DNA of 64,000 bases from Apostichopus japonicus (GCF_037975245.1 NC_092579.1:23911166-23975165); one strand, 5' to 3'. Counted from the stretch's first letter, positions 50,782 through 63,584 are shown. A program made the numbers and translations. Notes: generated from the letters alone by a model not told the origin.

Positions 50782-53700
50782 ATGGCTGCGAAGAATTCTG
50801 GAATGCACTTTGTGTCCAAGGGAATGATCTTGTTCGCGGGGAATTCTCATCGTGAGCTTGCACAGAGTGTGGCTGAGTATGTATTTCACTATTTGTACTG
50901 ATCATGGCCTATCACTTGGTTAGGCTATAGAATAACTTAGTGGTTGTTATTGTGAACTTCCATAAGGGCTAACCTCCGTTCTAACGTTAGTCCACACATA
51001 TTATTATTACAAATTACAAACAACAGCAACATGTACGAAGTGGTGGAACATTTTGGAAGGGTTAGTTTATGGAGTTACTGTTAGTTTCTACGCAAATTAG
51101 TTACTGTCGTAGAACGATGGTAGCTTCCTCAATAGAAAGAAAGTCTTGGCCAAGGTGGAAGAACCTTATTTAAGCATAAGTTGATGGTGTGTTCTTAACA
51201 AGGAAGGATTTATGTTTTTGATGTTGCTTTTTAATCTTAAATCATTACTGAGTGTGTTACCACTATATAGGCTTATACCTATGATAGGCCTAGGCCTGGG
51301 ATACAGATTAACCGTTGAAATGTGCGTGTGGTTGGGATAAGCCGACTGACAATGACGACTTGGTTGACAGTGGATTACCAAGAAAGGTTTCAATTTATTT
51401 TAGTTACAATTTTGAAGAAACTTATAATTTGCAACCAATAATGTAAATATATGAAAGTTAATTTCTGCTCCTGGGACAGTTGTGCCTTGGCAGAGATGCA
51501 CAGTTTTTGAAATGGAAAGTAATCGTGGGAACTAACTGGGACAGAAACTTATTGTGCCCCAGTCTATAGTAGCATGGTAACATCTCTATTGTTGACACCT
51601 TTCAAGTTTAGGCCTAGGCTTATAGTTATGTCAGACTTTTTTGACTCACAGTTTTATCGATTGATTATGAACTGATACCTATTGGCCTAGCCTAAGTTTA
51701 AGAAGCATGAATTTGCAGAACAACCTAGTCTATGTGTATGTTGTTGAACTTTGCATGTCCTCTAACTTTGTGTACTGTGTTACACATATAGTCATTTTCT
51801 TGGACTGTTGCCAAGAAGTATTGAGTACTAAATGAGTCCAACAATACTTATTCCTGAACAATAACAAACTACTAGTGGGGTTTGGTTTAAATATAATGTG
51901 TCAAAAATAAGTCTGCATATGTGCTATGAAACACAAGGCAACCAGAAAGGAATGAATGTGGTTTATATTTTTGTGGTAATATTATTTACTCCTTGCCAGA
52001 AACCTTGTAAATACAATAATTTCATATTTAAAGCTTGGTTAAACCTCATACTTGGTGTATAATACCATGTTATTAATTATAAGAATCCCTTTATATTTAG
52101 GTCAAGGATGTTACTTAATTTCAAGAGTGATATATGGTTGCAACTCTTCTAAACTGTGAAGCTGGGATGAACTTCATGTTTTGATAGTATGGGTCCACAT
52201 TGGTGTAAGATCCTTGTTGTCAAGACTTGAAAATGTTGTGTGCAGAGTTATACTAAAAAATGCTCTTCTAGCAAGATATATCAAGGAATCAAAAAGCCTG
52301 TTTTTTTAGTTTTCACTATTTTGTATCTTCACAGCAAACTTGGAATTGAACTTGGTAAAGCTGACATTTATATACAAGATAACAAAGGTAAGAAGCTTTC
52401 ATCAAAGCCTTGTGGAATAGTCATGAATTGTCTAAGTAGTAAGATTATTTTCAAACCCAGATTTTTATACTGTAATGTAATCGATGTGCAGCATATTTCC
52501 TGAAATGAATTCAAATGCAAGACAACATTTGCTATATTTATGTAGTATGTCAGTGAAGAACCGTTCAACTTACCAGTAGCCACTAGTCCTGTACTATTAT
52601 GTAACAAAGAATTCTTCTTCAATTGTGCTATTACTTTACCAGTCAAAGAGGGCTCCACATGTGAAAAGCTCAGTAAGCATACGCCCATTGAAAGCCCCAT
52701 TGGCTTACCCAGTAAATCACAAAAGTAATGTGGTCTCTAAGTCTAGGTAGAAGTTCTCACTATCTAAATGCTATCCATCACTGGATAGCTGACAAGTTGG
52801 CCTTTCATGGCACCATCAATTTTACATATCATGACCATGTAGATTTTTTGCTATCCAAGCCGGAAGTTTTTATCACTTGCAAACAAACCTCTTCACTCAG
52901 TGGTAAACAATTTTCCTACGCTGCTCCTGGGAGGCCTAAAGGGGTCTAAAATTGCCTCAATTGGCCCAATTTTCTCACCACATGTACTTTCATTCATGCT
53001 CTTCAACATGCTAGCCACAAAAAAAACTAGATCATGATTGATAACAGGTCAAAAAAGTTGTTCTCCTTTGTGGCACTTTCGCTGAAGGAGAACAATCTAG
53101 CGGATCATCATGCAGATGGATATAGACTCTAATAGGAGTATGCCACCCTCAACGGGATTTGAAGGTTGCAACTATTTAACGATGAATAATAGATTCTAAT
53201 ATATGTTTTGCCTATCTTTGTTTCGTTTAATTTTCATTTGTTTTGCTTTCAAAGGTTTGCCAGCCACTTACTTATAACAGGCTACTGCAGGCTTATTAGC
53301 TAACTGTCAAACTGTCCATATGTCTCTCACCAATATTATCGAAGTTGGTTTCATTTTCCTTTCCAGAAACGGCAGTTGATATTAAAGAATCTGTGCGTGG
53401 CAAAGATGTTTTCATTCTGGCAGCTGGGTCAAGGTTTGTGACTAAAACATTTATCAGAACAAATGACCCCCCCCCCATTCCATGAGAGATAAGGGATTGG
53501 AGCATTTTGGAATGAGTTCATATTATTTTTTTCTGTTGAAGTTCCAGGTCTTATTTCCTTAATTTGCCCCAGTCTCCTTTATTTTACTGAGTAGAGGTTT
53601 CTCAATGTACTGTTTAGTAAATGTTAAGTTAAATCAGACCATTGTAAAATGTCCAAACATATTACCGTTCCATCATATCACTTGATTCTGTTTGATCAGG

Positions 53701-56700
53701 TAGAAAAATAATCCTTATGATTGGTGTCACCCAAGAGGAGCCACTAGCCAGTAATTAACCAAACTGGTTACTGATGATATTATCTACTTCAGCCCTGATT
53801 GTTCTATGCAAATCAGGCTAATCCTCATTCCATCTAGTATGTAAGTGCAGAAGGATTTGAACTCTTGACGTTATAATGTATTTCTCAAGATTTGAACTGT
53901 TATGTATCATCATTAATTTATAGAACACGTATGATAATCGATACACTTCTCTCTACAGAGATGTGAATAATCTCATCATGGAATTGTTGATCTTGACCTA
54001 CGCCTGCAAGACCTCCTGCGCTCGCTCTATCATAGCGGTCGTCCCATACCTCCCATATAGCCAACAGTCTCAGATGAGGAAGAGGGGTTCCATCGTGGCC
54101 AAGCTCCTTGCCACTATGTTGGGAAAGTCAGGTGATTAGAATTGTATAGATTCTTTACTTAAAAGTAATCAGCACTATTTAAATGCTGCTGTTTTGTTGT
54201 CATTAGTCATGTTATAGAAACAAGTACTTTTTGGTATTTTAAAAAATTTTCTGAAGTTTTTATCTGACAAAACTTTGTAATATCTACACCTAATTCTTCA
54301 CTATGTCTAACAATGAGATTTGAGTGGTAACAGCTGCTTGGGTCTTATTGATTGGCTGGCTATTAATAATTATCCCAATACGACAAATGTTTGTGTCTCA
54401 CAAATTTAATGCAATATTTTGTTCTCTTAGTTGCATTTCCTTTAAAGTTTTGTGGCTCATTTCATTATTATGAAGCAACAGGGTTTGTTTGCAGACCAAT
54501 GAAATATCTTTCCTTGGAAGTGTCAAGTGAGGTACTACACAAATGTGACAGTTTCAGTGCAAAATGCAGATATGAAATGCCTCTTTGATTTAAACGTGAA
54601 ATTTATTCTTTAACCTTCAGGCTGGCTTAATTTGTACCCCAGTCAGAAACATTGTCCTATATGAAATTAGAGTTGAAAGTTACCGAAAATGATTCACAGC
54701 TCTTATCCATGCTGGAGGGAGAAAAAGAAACCCTAACACAGAAAACAAAACAGAAATTAGTCGGCCATTCACGAAACAACCCTTCTCATAGCAGTATACA
54801 TAACCTATCTATCCCTTTTGTTGCACCATCTGTTGATCTTCATATTGATTGAGAATTGGTCAATTTTAGAGGTTTTTTTGTTTTGTTTTTGACTACTCAG
54901 GTATTACAAACATGATCACCATGGACCTCCACCACAAAGAAATTCAAGGATTTTACAACCTACCTGTTGACAATCTGAGAGCATCACCATTCCTGGTCCA
55001 GTACATCACTGAAAATGTAAGACCATCAAATCCTTGTCATTAAAACAATATAAATCAAAGGAGAGTGAGATCGGAGTTCAAATGTTTGAGGACTTACCCT
55101 GAAGCATCGTTTTAGTGTTTGGTCAACAGTTTGACCTCACCCATTTATTATTACTCCACTGACATTGCAATTGGTCAAACTAAGATAATGTCTTAAATTT
55201 TTCTGTCAAGTGAAGGCTGAAGTGTTCCTCTCCTGTTTTGTAAAGGTTTCAAAAGGAATACAATATTTGGACGTATTGACACTTAGTGGCACAAATTTTT
55301 AACTACTTTTGACCAAAAAATTGACCAATCCCCCCCCCCAAAAAAAATATCAAGAACCAAAGGAACTGAATTTTTTTGTTTAATTAATTGACAATATAAC
55401 ATCATTGGCGTGACCAGTTCAGCTACATTGTAGCCAGTGTGCACTCATACATTGCTCAAGTCACTAATTTAATTGGGTAGTTTTAATCCCCTGTGGTGCT
55501 TTTTTGAAGCCATTCTCATCCCCACACCCAACTGATAAACTGCTCTTGTTTTGACAAAAACATGAAACGATTTTGTTCAGGCAAATGCTTATACCAGCAC
55601 AGAAATCTAAGTCGCTCATGAAAGAAACAATGTAATAAGCAAATCATTAATGAATTAGGTTCCATTCTCAACATCGCCCAGACACTTTTTCACATCATTC
55701 CTAAGGACATGTGACATGCAAAGTGGAAAAAAACGTGCAAATTTAGACTATTGCTTCATTAATTGAAATGAACTTCACTATTGAAGCTGATGAACTAGAT
55801 TGTTGTAGGATTTTTCTATCGAAGAGCATCAAAAAGTCTACTATCAAAATCAACTCTAAAAACACCTTCGACAAATTAAAAACTTTTTTCATTATAATAA
55901 TTGCTATTGAAATGAATACTGAAATGAATCAATTGTAAAATGCAGTAAAATGTGTTCAGATTATGATTAAGAATTGTTCAGTGAGTCTAACTTGACCATT
56001 AGTCAAAGGTTCTGATCAATGACATACGAGACCAGCTTTGCTTCATTCATGAAGACGAAAATACTGTTTACTTGGCGACTTTGTACAGAAAGTTTTTTGT
56101 TAATAATGTTGTTTATTTACAAAAGTAAAAAAAAACCCCAAACCAAAAACAGGATAAACAGAAGTGGAGTTTGTCAGCCTGGAGAAAACAATCCATGTAG
56201 TTGTATCGAGTGAGACAGAATGATTGCGTTTGTCCAGTTTTTCTGATCATCTAGAAATAAACTTAAACAAGGCAAGGATGATCTGATAATCACTGATCAT
56301 GGGATGAGCGATCTGGTCGATTTTGCATTTTTGCAGATTCCTGATTGGAGGAATGCCATCATTGTAGCACGCAATCCGGGAGCAGCGAAGAGAGCGACCT
56401 CATACTCTGACAGACTTCGATTGGGACTGGCTGTCATCCACGGAGAACAGAAAGATGCGGAGCAAGAAAACATTGATGGCAGACACTCCCCTCCGCCGTT
56501 TGTCGCCCCCAAGCCGGCCACAGCTATGGAAGTCATTCCATGTAAGCATATACAGATGTTTTCAGTTAGTTCTTACTGTAACAACTTTGTTAATGGTGCT
56601 TCCTTCCACTTTACCACCCTTGACATTAGTAACTCTGTGTGACCATATGGAACCACTATGAACCCCCTCTGGGATGCTAAGGGTCATCTAGGTAGTAGAT

Positions 56701-58820
56701 CAAACCTTGTATTGACAAATTAAAATATTTAATATCTGGTGTCAACTTATGTAAAACTTGTTTTGTTTTATGTATGTGTGCTCGAACAACTTTTTGTCAA
56801 AAAAGTAAAAAACTAAACGTAAATAACAACCTAAAATCTTGAAACCCCTTAAATATTGGATCATGTTTGTTTCATCACCTTGTTTTGACCGCATTACATT
56901 GTGCTGTACTTCTGACCATTTAGTAAACTGTCCGAGCCCGTGCACAGACTTATCAAGTGCAGAATATCCAGTTTCAAGTGTAGAAATGTTACTGCTGTAT
57001 CCACGGGTTTGTGACTGCACCCTATGGGAAGTCCCCCCGGGGACACAAAGATGTAGTGTCCCAGGAGGGACTGTTCATGCACACTTGGATGTGGGTGTGA
57101 CAATGACCTAGGGTTAACTATTGTATAAGTTGTGTGAGAAGTCCAAGAACAGCTTTGTTGAATAGAAACAAAGTTTGAGTAGGTACTAATTTTTAAACCA
57201 AATGTCAATTTTGTTTTATTGTATAAATTTTTATATAGAACTATATCTTTATTTTGTTTGTTTCAATGATAGTTTTATGGTTATTTGTTTTGCAGTTTTC
57301 ACACAGAAGGAGAAGCCACCTATCAATGTTGTTGGTGATGTCACAGGAAGAATTGCCATTGTTGTGGTGAGTAGGACTGTTATTTTTGATAAGCTGATCC
57401 AGTAGTGGAAGTTAGAATATGAAGTTAAGCAGTGCAGTGTCCATAGATATTGGATTGTGTTTTTGATGAAATGTTAATTACTGATTAGTTTTCAGTCTCT
57501 TTTAAAATGCTATTATTGTTGTTATCAATGATATACCTCTTTTCTGAGTATGTGCTTTGGGATACCATCTAGTTGTGTCTCTTTCCTCTCCGTGGTAGGA
57601 TGACATTATAGATGATGCGGAGCCATTCATAGCAGCAGGGGACGTCCTCAAGGAGAGAGGAGCTTATAAGGTCTACCTCATCCTGACTCATGGCATCCTG
57701 TCTGGCGATGCCCCCAAACTCCTGGAACAATCTTGTATCGATGAAGTAAGTGACTGCTGTGATCGAACCAATTAACACATGTTTTGATTGTCAAGAAGAA
57801 GAACAAATTTATTTTTTCTGTTCCATTGCTGGAATGTCTGTTGATACCTTCTCTCTTGTTATCCTTTTCCTCTGTCCATTAGTGTTATACTTTTTGACAC
57901 TTTTTGGCGCATTAGTTTTTGACACATTTTGAATTCACTTGATGCATTTACATTAATGCCCAGCACTGATAAATACTTTTTCTCGTTCCTCACTAGTATT
58001 GACTGCATTCCCAAAGCGATGACATTTTCCTCTTAATTTGATTACATTGGTTGCATTTGTCATCAGTCAAAATTAGTTCATTCAGACTCTTTTAAGTAAA
58101 ATGTGAGATTGTATTGGGGCTGCCTAGAGAATCTAATCTATACCAAAAGTGTTGGTTTTTATCTTCAGTCTATAAAGCATGCATATCCAGTAAATGGTGA
58201 CTGCCCGCACCGAATTATCAGATTTGGACTTAACTCTTAAGGATATATTCTATAGAAAGTACTTTTCCATGAACAAATGAACAAACATACTACACATATA
58301 GTTTTTCACAAACAAGAACATTTCCTATGAATATTTCTTACCAAGGATGTGGATAATTGGTTGCTGTAGGCACAAATTTAATTTGGTATACAGTTGTAGT
58401 TCATCAAAAATCCACCACTAAAAAGTGCAGGTTGCAGTTTATAACCACTTTTGAAAATGACACATGGAAAATATCAGTGGCACATCAAGCAAAGTGACTG
58501 GACTACTTAGCCTAGCAAAACACAGCAGTAGGTCAGCTCCTCATTTGCAACATAAACCCTTACAAAAAACAGATTTTATGGTCTGAAATAACATGTTTAC
58601 AATGTGTTACAAATTTCTCAAGGACAAATAACATTGCATGTGTGGGTTGCCTTTATTTCAGATTGTAGTAACCAACACCCTTCCACTAGATGTACAGAGG
58701 TTGCAGTGTAACAAGATTAGAACTGTCGACATCAGTCTGCTCCTGGCCGAATCTATTCGAAGAATACACAATGGCGAATCCATGTCATACCTGTTCAGAA
58801 ACATTCCTCTGAACGACTGA
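50782..58820 (+). CDS. PRPSAP1/2: PRPP synthetase-associated protein, complete, nine exons, 361 aa
   Basis: This non-catalytic homologue of ribose-phosphate pyrophosphokinase binds and restrains PRPP synthetase in the cytosol. Exons: 50,782-50,876; 52,335-52,387; 53,367-53,433; 53,959-54,131; 54,901-55,016; 56,337-56,541; 57,296-57,366; 57,599-57,745; 58,662-58,820. All junctions are GT/AG and all phases agree (1,086 nt). Markers: [11 protein letters not shown] near residue 12; [10 protein letters not shown] near 57; [11 protein letters not shown] (exon 4); [37 protein letters not shown] near 196; DGRHSPP (the family-specific insert); [19 protein letters not shown] near 247-265; and the end [15 protein letters not shown]. 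The catalytic Lys and Arg of the synthetase IHKER motif are Gly and Gln here (IHGEQ, residues 202-206), as expected for PRPSAP. Length agrees with the vertebrate proteins (about 356-369 aa). It mixes PRPSAP1- and PRPSAP2-like residues, so it probably predates their split. The start is the first ATG and fits the family's N-terminus. Confidence 0.96.
50877..58661 (+). other. PRPSAP introns 1-8
   Basis: Introns are 1,458, 979, 525, 769, 1,320, 754, 232 and 916 bp. Intron 1 is rich in TAGGCCTA-type palindromes. Intron 2 has a short perfect stem (TTGTTCTCCTT / AAGGAGAACAA near 53,066-53,095) and a C9 run before exon 3's region ends in intron 3 (about 53,467). Intron 5 has C and A homopolymers near 55,330. 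Intron 6 holds a truncated SINE. I see no further exon in them. Confidence 0.75.
57003..57145 (+). mobile_element. 5'-truncated SINE family A copy in PRPSAP intron 6
   Basis: GGGTTTGTGACTGCACCCTA, GGGAAGTCCCCCCGGGGACA and GCACACTTGGATGTGGGTGT match the body of the SINE at 29.4 kb (positions about 29,575-29,715 there) with moderate divergence. The tRNA-like head is missing. The overlapping 90-aa and 104-aa open frames are products of this repeat. Confidence 0.8.
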
Positions 58821-59124
58821 GCCAAGTTGTTGTAAGTTCTGACGAACACGAAGAAATGGAAGCCGTTTATTAGTTGCCTTGTTTTGGGATACAGAGAGAC
58901 TATTTGCTCGGCATGAAGAAGTTTCTGTGGCATTTATACGAAGTCTTACCATGGCTTTTAATATAATGTATGCAGTGTGGTTTATATCCTTAGCAGGTCT
59001 GTATAAGACAATAAGGAGAGTTGTTCATGGAGTGGGAAAATCCGAAAAGTTTCTTATGTTACCACTTGTCATCTGGTGAAGTGCTTTCAGCCCAATTGAT
59101 ACCACCTCAACTAACACTTTAAAG

Positions 59125-59727
59125 CAGTGTTTCTCTAACTTTATCCCCCCATGAACCCCCTGTGAACTTTTCCAGTCACGATCTGAGTCATTATTATACT
59201 ATAATACGTGTAACAGTGCTTCGTCAAAGATCAAGTTCATAGTGTAATATTGAACTGGTATATCATGTTAAAACAGGCTAATGACTGCATGTTGTCACTC
59301 AACAATTTTCAAGCATGAATTTATACTAACTTTGGTTTGTGTCGGGCAAAATGGAGGTCATGTGCAATTTCCAAAATAATAATAATTACTTTGGCCAACC
59401 TTTCAGTTACTTTCTCAGCTCTTTATCTCCACGACTTACTGTCATTGGTACACCAACTTCACCAAAGTCATGTGGCCTGTGTCTGTTTCATAATTCAGTT
59501 ATTTATCACATGCACGGTACGGTACTACTATGGCAACATATGCTTATGGAACGCAAAAAGAGTTTGTCGATCGGTACGACTTGTGTACATTACTAACTTA
59601 TATGATATATCAGATTTTAGTTCAACAAAAAGTACTCTAGTTTTGACTGTCGGAAACATCTCACGAACCCCCTGGGATGGACTCACGCACACCCTGGGGG
59701 TTCATGCACCCCAGTTAAGAACCCCTG
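59125..59727. mobile_element. Non-autonomous hAT-like element (603 bp) with 8-bp TSD
   Basis: Perfect 8-bp direct repeats CTTTAAAG flank the element (59,117-59,124 and 59,728-59,735). The ends are inverted: CAGTGTTTCTCTAAC on the left, and AGTTAAGAACCCCTG on the right, whose complement starts CAGGGGTTCTTAACT. Subterminal CATGAACCCCC also recurs inverted. The 8-bp duplication and CAGNG-type termini are hallmarks of the hAT superfamily. No transposase is present. It sits 305 bp after the PRPSAP stop codon, probably within its 3' UTR. Confidence 0.85.
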
Positions 59728-61154
59728 CTTTAAAGGAATATCACTGAAGTCTGAAAGTTAAACCATTTAAAAAACAAAACCTGCACGATGAAGCACATGA
59801 ATCCACCTCCCAGATTCATGGCTTGTTCTGTTGTTAGGATATATTGTCACAGAATGTTTTCCTTGTAAGACCGCATTGAAGAATTATCATCTACAATCAA
59901 TTTTGTTATCTTTAATGCTGCAAAGAGTATTAAAACCATAAATATGATAGGACTGTAATGATACGATGAAATTAATGTTTTGGGGGACAGATGTGATGAA
60001 GGTAACATGAATGTTGTTTTTCAGTTGTAAGGAAGTCCTAAGTGCATCTACGAAAATGAATGAAAAACAATGGTAGATTGAACGTTTGTCCATGTGGAAC
60101 ATCAAAGTGCAGTATATATATATATATGTTGTTAGTCTATATTGTGTCACCAAACCAAGATGACAAAAAATATTGTGAAATCCAAATGCATTATGGGAAT
60201 TGTCACTTGTCAATGTTTCTACCTGCTAATAGGATATGAAGGTTAATCACTTCAACTGTAATTAGTTCTGCAAAGATGCTATGTAAAGAAGGAAAGTTAA
60301 TAAGTCTCTGTTATCAAATAAGTGTGACTGTGCATCAGACATCTCAGATGAGTCAGGTGTTATACTCTCGAATGCATATCATGTCATTATGATGTAAATC
60401 AACATAGAGATTATAAGTATTAAACCCCATGTTTGCTACAAATTTCTTTTAGTTTTCATAAGTACATTCCAGGAGGTGCTGACTTTCCATTTCTGTTCAG
60501 TCATTCAGGCGTGTTCAATCATACAGTTAAATGTCACACTGTGGAAATACCGAGATTGTCGACAGTGAAATGCTTGTCCCTTTCAAGCAGCTAGTTGTGT
60601 GTGCTCGTATCTTTTATCCAGTTTGTTGCCTAAACAAACATTACTTATTACTACTCAACCGATATTCCAAGCCTAGACTTCTTCACATGTAAAATTCAGA
60701 GCTAAAGCTGCTATTACCATTAACTGTGGATACTAACTTTTGTCTGTTCCTTTTTGGATGGGAGAAAAAAAGTAGGTAGAGAAAAAGTACAAAACTCATG
60801 TAACTTCAGTTAATCTGGTGTGAAATGAAAGAAGTTTATGAAGGCATTCAGCTAAATTCCCTTGCCAGGTGTAAATTTATATGCCGAAACTCCAGTGAAA
60901 ATGTAATTAAATGTTATGAAGGATGTCTATAGGAAAGGTTGATTTACCAGGTGAAATTTGCATAATTTTCTGTAGTATTATGGGAAATTTAAAAACAAAA
61001 TCTCATCACTCTGGCTAAAAGGTTTGTTTGAATATCTTTATTTTGAAAGATGTAACTACAAATGTAAGATACATGCATTGTTGAAAACCACCTTGTGTTA
61101 TAAGAGCTTGAATGTGACATGGCTTTAAATTACACTTATTATATGCTGTTATAA

Positions 61155-61160
61155 AATAAA
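61155..61160 (+). terminator. Candidate PRPSAP polyadenylation signal (AATAAA)
   Basis: An AATAAA hexamer occurs here, the first canonical one I noticed after the stop codon. It would give a 3' UTR of about 2.3 kb. Earlier ATTAAA variants exist (near 59,928 and 60,419). Nothing in the sequence decides between them. Confidence 0.3.
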
Positions 61161-61720
61161 GTTTATGGACGAAAGAGTCTAGAAAACAAAAACAAATATT
61201 CGTGTCTTGTGTTGTATTTTTGCCTTTTATTATTAGCAACGCCTGAAGGCATTGGAGATTGCCTCAGGAAGAACTTAGGAAGAACTTTGGAAGAAAAGAA
61301 CTAAAGAAGAGGTTATTTTAATTTGGTAAGATGGGATTGACCTCATGGGTCTGAAGTATTCAGTTCCCTAGAAGGCTCTAAACTATAATAAATGTGATCA
61401 CAGTGCATGGTATGTGATAACATGTCAACAAGTTATTTAAAAGCTTAAGTTTCCTATTAGACTTGAAATGAGATAAACTCACAATGTTCCCTTTGCTATC
61501 AAAATGCCAACACTTTGTATTAAAGCATGTTGGTCCTCTGTGATGAATGATTTGTGCATTGTTAAAATATGCAAAGATGCTTTCAACTCATTTGTGTTAT
61601 GTTGCTACTTGCTCAGGGGATGGTTCAGTATTCATATTTTGCAGACTAGCAGTCGGTAAATTGCATATCTCATAAAATACTAAAATGATATGATTCTCTG
61701 CAGAAAAACTGTCCTTTATA

Positions 61721-62167
61721 CAGGGATGAGACTGAGCCGGGGAAAAAATCTAAAATTTATCGATCGCCGTCCTGGGGGAGGGGTTCAAGGGGAGGGGGTC
61801 CCCCTCCCCTTTAGAATTTTTTTTCATGTAAGGAGGGCTTAGATGCAAAATGGTGGACTCTAGATGGAATCTATCACATCACGTAACTCGCCAAAAAAGT
61901 GTGGAATTTCTGCTTGTATAATTTATCCATTAGCTTTTTTGAACCAAAAAAAGGCTTTTTGCTTGCTTTGTGCTACTTGATTCCACCACTGGTCAAATTT
62001 GGTGTTCCTTCCCTTTACAGTCCAGCATGTTCGGCAAAAAAAAAAAAAAAAATTGAATAAAAAAAATTGAATAAAAAAAATAATAAAAAACGCGAATTAC
62101 GAGAAAAAACGCGGAAAAAAAAAAAAAAATCGGAAATCCGCGTTTCCGCGGAAGAGTCTCATGCATG
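61721..62167. mobile_element. 447-bp inverted-repeat DNA element with TTTATA flanks
   Basis: The left end is CAGGGATGAGACTGAGCCGG; the right end complement reads CATGCATGAGACTCTTCCGC. Both share ATGAGACT...CCG. A 6-bp direct repeat TTTATA flanks both ends (61,715-61,720 and 62,168-62,173). The interior has G-rich/C-rich complementary runs (GGGGGAGGGG...CCCCCTCCCC near 61,775-61,810) and long A tracts with CGCG motifs. There is no coding capacity. The superfamily is undetermined. Confidence 0.7.
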
Positions 62168-62716
62168 TTTATACTAGCCTATTTTTGCATTGCAGTTTCG
62201 TATGCAACGCCTGCCTGATAAATTCTTCTAATAAACCGTGCCAACAAGATGCCGCTTCCACCCTTCAAAAGTGCAGAAATTTTTGTGCATTTAACTTTGA
62301 CATATCACCAAAATATCTGTTAAAATCTGTCACCATCTAGATAGCACCCAAATAGCAAGAAAAATCTTCATGTTTAAATATCTTTCAAAATATCTTTGAA
62401 AATCTTTGAAAAACTCCTTGAAAATACTTCTCATTAAATCCCAAGAAATCTTCAGCAAATGGGGTAACATTTTGTGACCTTTGCATATGATGATATAGTG
62501 AAATGCTGACTTGGTATGTGTTTGATCAAGTAAGCTAGTATTATTAATAATTTCATGAAAAAGGTTCTTAATTTCCCCCCACCAATAGATCTTATCTTGA
62601 TGATTTTATTAACCCTACCTGTAACAAGCTTTATTATCTCCAGTATACTCTTCAACAGATGGCTCTGTGGCTGGCCTAATTATGCTAATTATGAAATAAT
62701 GACCAATTGGAGCATT

Positions 62717-62722
62717 TTTATT
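62717..62722 (-). terminator. Candidate AIMP2 polyadenylation signal (AATAAA on minus)
   Basis: TTTATT on the plus strand gives AATAAA about 860 bases after the AIMP2 stop codon. Two further copies follow at 62,630-62,635 and 62,605-62,610. Usage cannot be told from sequence. Confidence 0.4.
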
Positions 62723-63584
62723 CAGCCTCTGAACACATTGACTCCTTGATCATATCTGATGAGCCTACTGTTTACACTAGTTTGACCATTGGCAAAATCT
62801 AAAGTGATAATGTTCTCTGGGTATAAGAAACTTAAGGTCTTTTTGCAATGAGTGAACTTTGTATGAACTAATGAGGATCCTTAAAATCATTCACAAATAC
62901 CTGAGAAACAAGCCTTGTGAAAAATTATATGCCTTTGTCAAAGATAAATATATTATCCTGGGATAACAATTATACTATTGTTGAGAAATGGACAAATTCA
63001 GAGATGGCTATATCTTTAAAAACAAGACTCTAAAATAAGATGCTCTGGAGCATCACATCGAATCTAGGAAGTTTACGGTACCTTTAGCTTTTTACCTGTA
63101 GGTAGACTAAATTGCCTTTGCATTCAGCTATTGTCGGAGCAAAAGCATAATTTGAAAGTGACTTTATCCACGGTAGTTAAAAACTATAGAAAACCCAGTA
63201 CTAAGGCGACATGAAGCTTATCTTCATACTTGAAACTTGGACTCGCACTGACCCAATTGAAATAGTGAAACTGTTTCTTCTCAATGTTATATGCCATTTC
63301 TTCCTAAGCTGAGATGCACATCTGTATCACTAAGTATACATGATTCCTTTGTGGAAAGTAAGTGTATTTTCTCTCCTTTCATTAGTAACAAAGATCACCT
63401 TTAAAACAAACAGTTCTTTGGATTCTGTTGAGATGTTTGCAGAGGAAGGTCTGATCTTTACCTATCGCAACTGCTTAATATACACTTTAACTTGTCATAA
63501 GCTGAATCGGTAACATTCTCAAGAAAATGGAAACCCTTAGGTTAGGGTTCTTTCTTTTCAACTTAAAAGGGGAGAATATCTGGC

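Larger units (their letters stand above)
58821..63584. other. Convergent 3' region between PRPSAP and AIMP2
   Basis: This 4.8-kb interval holds both 3' UTRs. It contains a 603-bp hAT-like insertion, possible polyadenylation signals for each gene, and a 447-bp inverted-repeat element. The TATATATATA run at about 60,115 is a microsatellite. No exon is recognised; the 136-aa plus-strand frame at 59,337-59,747 lies almost wholly in the hAT-like element. Confidence 0.65.

Noticed and set aside
56894-57208. 104-aa minus-strand and 90-aa plus-strand frames in PRPSAP intron 6
   Set aside because: Both translate the truncated SINE family A copy.
59337-59747. 136-aa open frame, longest on the plus strand in the window
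   Set aside because: It lies almost wholly within the hAT-like element bounded by an 8-bp target duplication and resembles no transposase.
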